Positions 56,615 through 64,000 of a stretch of DNA of 64,000 nucleotides are shown here, in pieces. A model generated the notes under the pieces. The model saw nothing but the letters and a program-made list of their open reading frames with translations. It made no database searches and was not told the DNA's origin. The stretch is from Silene conica (taxonomy: Eukaryota; Streptophyta; Magnoliopsida; Caryophyllales; Caryophyllaceae), in the NCBI GenBank assembly GCA_029255685.2, contig CM055319.2:20425247-20489246 (forward strand). Reading direction: 5' to 3'. Position numbers and translations under genes: made by a program. The first letter of the stretch is position 1; every line of letters begins with the position of its first letter.

Positions 56615-57024
56615 ATTATTTTTTACATTTCATTTTTGAGACTTCACTGGGTCTTGAATTGAGTTTTGGCCGAACACTCGAAATCTAAAATCTGCAATTA
56701 TAAAGCACTGATATTCCAACAAATTCATATTCATATCTGAATTTTTTCACAACAGGTCCACAATCTAACGTCATCGCTACATAATACACTCATGAGGCAA
56801 CCTCCAAACTCTAAACTATCACTGAATACACTCCTACTTCTACTCTTAGCCACACCAACGCTCAGCCCGTCCTCTATTTACAAAATGTAACCAGTTACAA
56901 AGTAAGAACACAGTTGTTTTGCTACCAAACAAAGCCTTTTGAAGTTTGAAGCGTCAATAGACGTAGCATCATATATCCAGTATCCTCAATGATTTCTGGA
57001 AGTAGATAATAAGGTACTTGTGTT
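56615..57024. other. Spacer and probable 3' UTR of the minus-strand gene
   Basis: The tRNA terminator is followed by non-coding sequence. The part next to 57025 is probably the 3' UTR of the membrane-protein gene. I found no clear AATAAA on the minus strand. Confidence 0.5.
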
Positions 57025-60000
57025 TCATGTTTGAGAAGCATCTGGTAGTAGCTTATGTTTAGGAGGTGGCCACTGGATTCGATCTGGAGGACACGGTAAA
57101 GGAACTGGTTGAGCTATGAAGGTTGGAGTTTCTTCTCCAGGCATCAGTACTGAAACTCCTTGAGAATAGACTGTCATCTGATGAACAAAAAAACATGTTG
57201 CTGTCAGGAAATTTGCAAATAATGAAAATTTCACCACATTATTAAGACAGATTAAAGACCAATCCACAATCAATTCCACGACCTGATCCAGGTTGCTGAG
57301 CCATAAAAGTGACTAATAACCTACAAAATCTTGACTCAACGGTTGTGATACTGACTGAGTCACAACCTAGATTCTATACCTTCACTAGCGATAGTTTTAA
57401 ATCTACTTCATTGTCAAAAGGGATCTGAAGTTACTAATTTTTATTCCAGAATCCAGCCTAGTACATCCGAAATGCAGACAACAGCCTAAGGCCATGTTAC
57501 CATCCAGAGACGATGGAATCATTTAAGATCCATAATTCCATACAATATCAATGAAGATGAGAATCACAAACTGTAAATCCATTTGTTGTTAAATGACAAT
57601 TCACAAAGATATTCACCCCTGAAATGTAAGAAAGATTTTTTTTTTCAAAAGGACATGTCAACTAATGACATGACCAGCAGCAAGGAAGAGATTGGCATTG
57701 GTCACTCATAGTCCAAAAAGGCAGTATGCTCAGTAGTTGCGGCAACAGTTGCGAAATATTTTCGTTGGGGGTGTTGTGGATGTTACATAACCAGTCATAT
57801 TCAATACAATAGTTATTTCAAAAATGTTTACCAAATACACTATATCTTCAATTCTTATAATCTAAGATTTGGATTGATTTTAATGCTTTTTTAACTTACC
57901 TTGCCTATCTTAAGATCTATTTTTTCACAACCATATATTGTGATCAATTGCAAACCCACAACATTACCACAAATGCCACAATGACTTCCGCATATTTTTT
58001 TCAGGGAAAAAATAACTGGTAGTCTCATACTTTAACTTAACTTGCAGAGTAAGGGCGATAGTTTCAAAAGGCCAATTGTCAAAGCAAATATAAGACCTGG
58101 CAGTGTTCATGGCTGAAACGAACACAATTGTGAGAGCCAACGATGTTTGAGGAACAATTATGTGTGTTTCTATTGTCTTGGTTTCCATCAACGCATTCCA
58201 TTGACTGCCAGAGTAAATTCGATATATATCACTAAAGAAATTTCAAAGGTCTGACATTCTGTTATGTAAAGAGAGCATTTTAATACTGTTGTCACTCCCA
58301 AGAGTAAACAAATAAACCAGTAATAATGCATTAAACCGAATTACATCACACCTATGAGGCCAAACTCTAGCACAGTACGATACCCAAAACCAAACCAAAG
58401 CTTTAACAACCCCCCGAAATTGGAGTAGAGCAGCACTAAGACAATAAGCTAAACCTCACAAAGTCCATAACGGCCATAAGAGTACAACTCTGATCACAAC
58501 ATCTGGATTTTTAAAGGTAATACGAGAGAAGTCACAGCAACAATTAGGATATAAAAAGTATAGTTTATTTGTAGCATTTACGTGATTAACAGCAAACTTA
58601 TTTCTAACTTCATCAGGAGACAATAAAACGCACTAATTAAACTTGCTTAAGAAGACTGGGATTACAAACCAATAAATTTTGGATGTCAAATACGGAGTAC
58701 ATGCCAATATGCCATGATAGACAAGGCAGACAAGATGAAATAAATGATTATTCATGAGAAATGAGCTAGACAAGCAATAATTAGAAAAAAGAAGACAACA
58801 AGACTTGCCCTATAAGAAAAGGATTACTAACTGTTGAAATAGAAATGAAGACAAAGGCCATGTGGGTCATAATATGTATCAAGGTAAACATGGCCATAAA
58901 CACTACTCATATGGGTAGGTTTTACTCTTAGTGGCAAAGCAGTGCAAGTTCATGGCCCTTAGGCTGGTTGGAACAAGAACATTGAGCAGACAAAGGGTTG
59001 GTTGCGCCATTCATTTCAGTTCGGAACAACAGGAAGTCCATGACAATTAAATTTGCCACATGTGGGGATTGTGACAAATAGTACATATTATGCTTTAGAT
59101 CCTTAAATGCACTGTCCTCACGGAGCATTCTTAGAATAAGGAGTCGTTCTCGATGAGGTCTATGCCTAGTTGTTCATGGGTCATTGGTTAGATTAATATA
59201 TCTGGTACTTTGGGTTGTTACTGACCTGTGAGTCAAGTCCGAATCTCTTCTCCTTGTTGGTTGTAATGGGTTCTGCATCTTATGATACTTAGACCAATAC
59301 ACACTTTATTTTCAAACAAAAATAGTCATGTCCAACACGGAAACACTTGCAGCCAAGTGAAGAAAGATAGCATGATAAATTACTAGTAGTAACCTAAGTT
59401 ATTCCATCCTTGTTGCACCCCCCCTCAAAAAAAAGAAAAAAAAAAACTCCATTATGTGTATAAATTACTTGCTTAAAGGTTCCTGAAAAGAAACATCAAA
59501 CATCATTATAAACATAGATATTTCAATATTTTCATTTCACTTTTTCTTCTTTAGGAATATATGGAATTAGCAAAAGCACTTTTGTGATGTATTTCTTACT
59601 AGTGTCCCCAACAACATCAGTGTCTGTGACCAATCAATTACCAACGTAGTGCATCAACATCTTACTTCAAAGACCAAATGAATCAATTGTTGACTCCTAA
59701 CCCCAAAAGCTTCCCATATTATTATTATTATTATTTCATTCAGTAACAATTGACAAACTCACAAGACTTGTTGTAAAGTCACAAAAAGAGTTACTAGAAA
59801 TAGTTAAGAGCAACAATCAGTCAATCACAACAACACAACAACACAACAACACAATAACACAACAACACAACCGCGAGTCTGCGATGTTCAAAGGGTGGCA
59901 ACTATAACAGGAGAGTGGTTCTAGATGAGCCTATAGTGAAATTTGTGGCGATTGATTCTACATTGAATTGTGTGGGGAAATAAAGTGCAACAACCAAAAG

Positions 60001-60641
60001 CATCTATCCAAAATAGAATGTTACAGTAACTGAGTGAGTAAACTGTAACAAAGACGGGGTCATTTACAAAATAAACAAAATCTCAATTTCTAGAATAGAA
60101 CGATGACAGAAACTCTAGCAACCAACAGGCAACAACAGTCTAACTTTTTGAGTTTCCCATAAATCACTAACCGTTGGCCATCACTAAGATTTTTCAATTC
60201 CTGGCTCTGCCACTACTGTATCCGACTATCCTAGTCAGTTCTTGAAGATTTTCTTATTTGGGTGTGAGTGACGGCCATTTCTTTACATGTTCGTTTTACA
60301 TCTTCTTCCTCTGTAGTCTTTGGGCCAAAAGCAAACATAAAATAAAAAAAAAAACATTAAAAAGTTACCTTGGGAGAAGAATGAGTAAGCTTTGGATTGA
60401 AAGGCGGTTGAGATTCAATGTCATGGTGAGCAGAAATAGGAAAATGTGGGAAATGAGGCTGAAGAAACCTCTCAAAAATGGCCATAAATAGAAACATTGA
60501 TATTAAAATAGCAGTAGCAACAAACCCAAAAGAAACTGCATTCACAGAAGTATCAAATTGACTTAAATGAACTTCTGGTCTTCCTCCATTCAATGTTGGT
60601 GACGCTATTGGTTGCCATGACCAACTTTCTTCACCACCCAT
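57025..60641 (-). CDS. Small single-pass membrane protein of a conserved plant family, two exons
   Basis: Exon 1 runs 60641-60369 from ATG (91 codons; MGGEESWSWQPIASPTLNGG) and ends CCCAAG/GTAACT. Exon 2 runs 57177-57025 after TTTGTTCATCAG and gives 50 codons plus TGA. Both exons are in phase 0, giving about 141 residues. Residues about 30-59 (FDTSVNAVSFGFVATAILIS, then MFLFMAIFERFL) form one hydrophobic helix. The C-terminal part is Pro-rich with VSVLMPGEETPTFIAQPVP and PCPPDRIQWPPP, a tail I associate with a small plant transmembrane family of unknown function. There is no N-terminal signal peptide. The intron is 3191 bp with no coding content. An additional small exon inside it cannot be excluded, but the phases match without one. 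Confidence 0.8.
57178..60368 (-). other. Intron of the membrane-protein gene
   Basis: The 3.2-kb intron is GT...AG on the minus strand. It holds an A-rich run near 59430, a TTA run (59718-59735) and an ACAAC repeat (59828-59872). I see no transposon with confirmed TSD and no gene inside it. Confidence 0.7.
59828..59872. repeat. ACAACAC microsatellite
   Basis: Repeated AACAACACA units, about 45 bp, within the intron. Confidence 0.9.
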
Positions 60642-60738
60642 TTCAGATCACTTCGATTTCAAACCAACAACTTTGAAACTCTGAAACTTTGTCAATGTTA
60701 GCTAATGGAGGGTTTTTAGTAGGAAAGGGGTAGAACTT

Positions 60739-60745
60739 GTATATA
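60739..60745 (-). promoter_or_regulatory. TATA-like box of the membrane-protein gene
   Basis: The minus strand reads TGTATATACAAG, about 100 bp upstream of the ATG at 60641. Spacing suits a plant TATA box with a 60-70 base 5' UTR. Inferred from position only. Confidence 0.5.
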
Positions 60746-61121
60746 CAGAACTATGTATGATAATCTTAAAAGATTTATCAAGTTTCTGCACCAGGAATTA
60801 CTTCTACCACTTGAAACCTACGGACTACTACGGAGTACAAGATATAAAATGTCTACCAAGTGTAATCGTGCAACGCTCTTTTCTTTGGGTTGAATTTCAA
60901 GTCGCAAATAGGATTGGGGTCGGGTCGGTTGCGAGTTTGGAGGCTTTAGTTTCGATGGGATCATTTATTTTAAGGTCAACTATTATCAAAGTTATTTATG
61001 GAAATAATTAGCCTGCAATGCATTCGGGTATTAGAGACGCCCAAAAAATTATGGATTTTGTATGATTCCAATAAGAGTCTACCAATTTTTGTAATTTGGT
61101 GTACTACATACGTAGTAGTTT
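60746..61121. other. Upstream region, nothing recognised
   Basis: Non-coding, upstream of the membrane-protein gene. Distal promoter elements could lie here but none can be named. Confidence 0.4.
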
Positions 61122-61124
61122 TTA

Positions 61125-61469
61125 GGGCAGGTGCAATGGTGAGCAAAAACGTTGTAGCTAGAAATTGCCACTTCATATTTCTAAGCTACTCCCCTTTTAA
61201 GCTATCATCACACCCAATGGTGAAGCAATAGTCATTGTAGCTTAAATGACCCCACAATTTTTTTAACTTTTTTTTAAATTTTAAAGTATACAAAAAACAA
61301 CAAACAATAAATCCATATATTAATTGTGGATCTTCTTAAGCAACTAGCTCCGTGGAGCTACTAGCTTAGTCCAAGCTAATCCAAATATAGTGGTATAATG
61401 GTTTGGCTACTAGCTTACAAATTTTCATATTTGCAAACAAGTCCCTTAGCTAAACCATTGCACTTGCTC
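61125..61469. mobile_element. Tourist-like MITE (345 bp)
   Basis: The left end GGGCAGGTGCAATGG and right end CCATTGCACTTGCTC are inverted, with TTA at 61122-61124 and 61470-61472. It is non-coding, with CTAGCTT/AAGCTA palindromic words inside. Confidence 0.85.
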
Positions 61470-61472
61470 TTA

Positions 61473-61814
61473 AATTTTAACATGAGCTGAAGAACTTGTC
61501 GTATTTTATTGCATTCACGTTCTTAGTGTAATGTGTATAGTGAGTTATTCGAGTAATAATAGTTTACAGTTTATTTTTATGGTATAACTTTTGTTAAACA
61601 CCCCTATTTTAAAAATCCTAGATTCGTCACTGATTTCTTTGTATGTCAGAAATTTTGTACTTAATATTGTTAATAGTGTATAGATGCAAACATCCAGCTT
61701 TAGTATCTAGTACCTTCAATTTAGTCATTTGTGTAATAATTAGTTTTTTGTACCCGAATGGTTACATTATATATCTGTACAATATTTGATAGTAATTGTG
61801 TAGTTGTATAAAAA
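61473..61814. other. AT-rich spacer, nothing recognised
   Basis: No frame or paired repeats are supported. Confidence 0.5.
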
Positions 61815-63214
61815 ATATGTACTTGGTTTGTTAAAATTAGTATTTAGTATCATTTTATAGCCTAGATGTATCTTTCTGATGTAGTACCTGATTTCTTACA
61901 TTTTGTATATGTATATTATTGCTATTTTCGTACCAGTTTATAAAATAATATTACCAAAAATTTCGTGTACACAGTAGTGCTACGTACAAATAATAACATT
62001 ACACATACAATGTCAATCTTGGACCGGTACGAAATCGTCATTCCCAGCAACAATAACACAATAATTAAGAGAAAGAAATACCGTCTAACTAAACTTGCAT
62101 AACACATTCAATACGATGTCTTAGAAAAAGCAACAAAGAACGACCAAATAATTCAGTTACATAACCAAACATAAATTTTCTAAAACCGTCTAGAATATAA
62201 CATAAATATACTAAAATCAATTCTACTTTTTTTGCACCCTTCTTCTTCGCTCCTTTCACTCTAACTAATCATTTGATTTTCCTTGGTGGACTAATGTTCT
62301 GAAATCGATTAAAACCAACATCATTAATACCGAGATCGAAAGAAGACATTTCTTTTGCTGCTTTAGTCACCTCGGTGAGTCAGTGACACGCTCAACTAGC
62401 TCATCACAGGTATGTATTATTTCCTCGTTCTCCACCAATTGTGTATAGTGACTTCACCTTCATTTTCAGCAATTTCATTTCCTATTTCTCCTTTCTCCAT
62501 CTCGCTTAACTTTTGAGCATACATCTTTATTCGAGTCACCCTCTCAATTTTAAGCCTTGAGTGAATTTCTTGATCTCTAATTATCAACATCGCATCTGAC
62601 TTGCACTCCTACCACAAGTCCACAATACATACACGGTACAAAATTAATGTAATAAGCATGTTTATGTAACAATCAAAAATTACCAAAAAATAGTATCAGA
62701 TGTACAAATAAAAAATTTTACATCTAAAAATGAAAAATCAAAAGTTGTACAAATTAAGTGTACGTAATTAAATTGTACAAAAAAAGTGTACGTTAAAAAT
62801 GAAAAATCAAAAATTGTATAAATTAAAGTGTACAGACTTAAATTGTACAAATTAAATTGTACATGAAAAATCAAAACAAGTACGTAAGAATTTAAAGTGG
62901 CAATGAACAAGAAAGTGAAAATTGCACTTATATTTTTGGCTCGTTCGCGAATTTCTCGTCAGTAAGAAGGTCATCAGGAACCTTAAATGCTACTATCCTA
63001 TCATTGTCACTCTTAGCTGATTCATATTTTTATATGACAACTACATAATTAAATAGAAATACAAAGGAACAAGTTCAAGGTACTATAACACAACTAAACA
63101 AATACTCTCAAATAACGTACAGATACAAAATGTAAGAAATCAGGTTCTACATCAGAAAGATACATCTAGGTTATAAAATGATACTAAGTACAAATTTTAA
63201 CAAAACTAGTACAT
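61815..63214. repeat. Long inverted repeat, possible MULE or foldback element
   Basis: About 100 bp at 61815-61913 recur inverted at 63115-63214 with high similarity (shared words TAGATGTATCTTTCTGATGT and CTGATTTCTTACATTTTGTA). The 1.2-kb interior has an AT-rich GTACA tandem region (62700-62900). A minus-strand stretch near 62280-62380 encodes TKAAKEMSSFDLGINDVGF, which I do not recognise. No exact TSD was found; a copia LTR begins seven bases after the right arm. Confidence 0.65.
62690..62900. repeat. Tandem repeat with TTGTACAAATTAAAGTGTAC units
   Basis: Three to four irregular units of about 45-60 bp that combine GTACA words with AAAAATGAAAAATCAAAA. Non-coding. Confidence 0.7.
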
Positions 63215-63406
63215 AATTTTTGTTGTGAATTTATGCATTGAATTTGTGTCGAAGACGGATATAAGCTAAGTGTCTTATTAAGACTTGGTTTTCTTAGTTT
63301 ATCTATGGTAGGAGAACTTGAATTAAATTAGAAAACTATTATATCAGTTTCCTAATAGTCTTTGGTTTCTTTATTAGTCTAGATATTTTATCTTGGGTGG
63401 AATAAC

Positions 63407-63414
63407 TATATAAA
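63407..63414 (+). promoter_or_regulatory. TATA box in the copia LTR
   Basis: TATATAAA in ACTATATAAAGACTCA, at a position in the LTR compatible with the U3/R boundary about 30 bp downstream. Confidence 0.65.
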
Positions 63415-63885
63415 GACTCAAGTTTTTATTCTAGGTTAATTAAGAGAGAGATTTGAGAGCACAATAAAGAGGGTCAATTTGTGAGGTTCGTTCCAGAGAA
63501 GAAAGCTCAGTTTATTTCAGGCCCTATTATTGAGGTTCGTCTGTCTTTGAAGATTGGAGGAGTTTGTTTAGATCTTGGTTGACCTCAAGATAATTTGTCC
63601 TCCGTCTTACTTGGGTAGTCTCTTTTGTTCCCTTTGAGACTACCATATTTGTTGGTAGAGTAGGGTATACTTTTGGCTCATATTGAGCTTGTGTGTACCG
63701 GTCTACTGTTGTACTATTTTCTCCATTATAGTGAAATTTGATCTCCTTGCAGGGTGGACGTAGCCAGTTATTTTACTGGTGAACCACGTAATTTCTTGTG
63801 TCAACTTTATTTACATTCGTTATTTATTATTATATCACCTTATCAATTAACTATTTGGGTAACGGGACGCCTCCGTTGCAACAAT

Positions 63886-63897
63886 TGGCACCAGAGC
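63886..63897 (+). other. Primer binding site variant of the terminal copia element
   Basis: TGGCACCAGAGC, three bases after the LTR end (ACA-AT-TGG), differs from the usual TGGTATCAGAGC by two bases. Confidence 0.7.
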
Positions 63898-63977
63898 TAA
63901 GGTTCTGATTTGGGATCTGCTTCCGCGTTAGTTGGTTTATAGGCGTTATTTGGGTTTCTTGATTTTTGGGTGAAAAG

Positions 63978-64000
63978 ATGTCGGGAACGAATGTCTTAAG
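63978..64000 (+). CDS. Start of copia gag (partial)
   Basis: ATG at 63978 is followed by codons for SGTNVL and then the window ends. Its place 80 bp after the PBS makes it the likely gag start. Nothing can be said about whether it is intact. Confidence 0.55.

Larger units (their letters stand above)
63221..64000 (+). mobile_element. Copia element, 5' end only (runs off the window)
   Basis: A 663-bp LTR (63221-63883) begins TGTTGTGAATTTATGC and ends CGTTGCAACA. A TATA box lies at 63407-63414. A PBS variant follows at 63886-63897, then a short leader and a gag-like ATG at 63978. The element interrupts sequence next to the inverted repeat. Its 3' part and TSD are outside the window. Confidence 0.85.

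Noticed and set aside
58928..59128. Possible extra exon in the intron of the membrane-protein gene
   Set aside because: No splice sites in matching phase and no similarity to the family's tail; exons 1 and 2 already join in phase.

Overview
This window is nuclear DNA from a flowering plant. It contains an intron-bearing plant elongator tRNA-Met, a split gene for a small plant membrane protein, and nested plant transposons of most major orders. The AT-rich background and the repeat families suggest a eudicot. From memory of similar repeats (GTTCA-rich Tourist-like elements, TCGATCGAG-rich copia leaders) I lean towards Caryophyllales, but I cannot verify that here.

Only the right part, about 56.5-60.75 kb, looks like host gene space: tRNA-Met(CAT) at 56528-56614 and a two-exon minus-strand gene at 57025-60641. 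Nearly everything else is mobile DNA, and many insertions can be proved from target-site duplications (TSDs).

Layout. (1) 89-7238: a Tourist-like (PIF/Harbinger) element with TSD TAA and subterminal GTTCA minisatellites. A non-LTR retrotransposon bordered on both sides by TAA microsatellite lies inside it. That retrotransposon has N-terminal zinc fingers, a reverse transcriptase and a C-terminal CCHC plus PD-(D/E)XK-like region, and it is itself split by a 2.1-kb solo LTR with TSD TTGAT. (2) 8349-10426: a second Tourist-like composite holding a GC-rich hAT relative. (3) 10868-11664 and 14927-17030: two MULE-type elements of one family with 9-bp TSDs. (4) 18591-22359: a Helitron carrying a decayed RPA70-like gene and a copia remnant. 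(5) 22440-23993: a CACTA-like fragment and a copia solo LTR with TSD TGTAG. (6) 24094-49379: a short-interior LTR element, split by a copia element (26077-48785, TSD TCACA), which is in turn split by a CACTA derivative (29025-30533) and by a young 12.3-kb Athila-like element (30651-42937, TSD GGGCT). (7) 49621-50203: a hAT MITE. (8) 51000-56470: two related PIF/Harbinger elements head to tail around one TTA, with a nested Helitron and a nested hAT MITE. (9) 60.8-64 kb: a Tourist-like MITE, a long inverted repeat, and the 5' end of another copia element that runs off the window.

All element proteins carry stops, frameshifts or insertions, except the short gag start at the right edge, which cannot be judged. 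The observations most worth following up are: the REL-type non-LTR element in TAA repeats; regularly spaced palindromes in two unrelated LTR retrotransposons (six pairs of CTCGATCGAG spaced 20-21 bp in the copia leader, and fifteen CCGG-palindrome cassettes about 90 bp apart in the Athila-like element); and the Athila-like element itself, which has gag, protease and an extra ORF but no reverse transcriptase or integrase and yet has near-identical LTRs.
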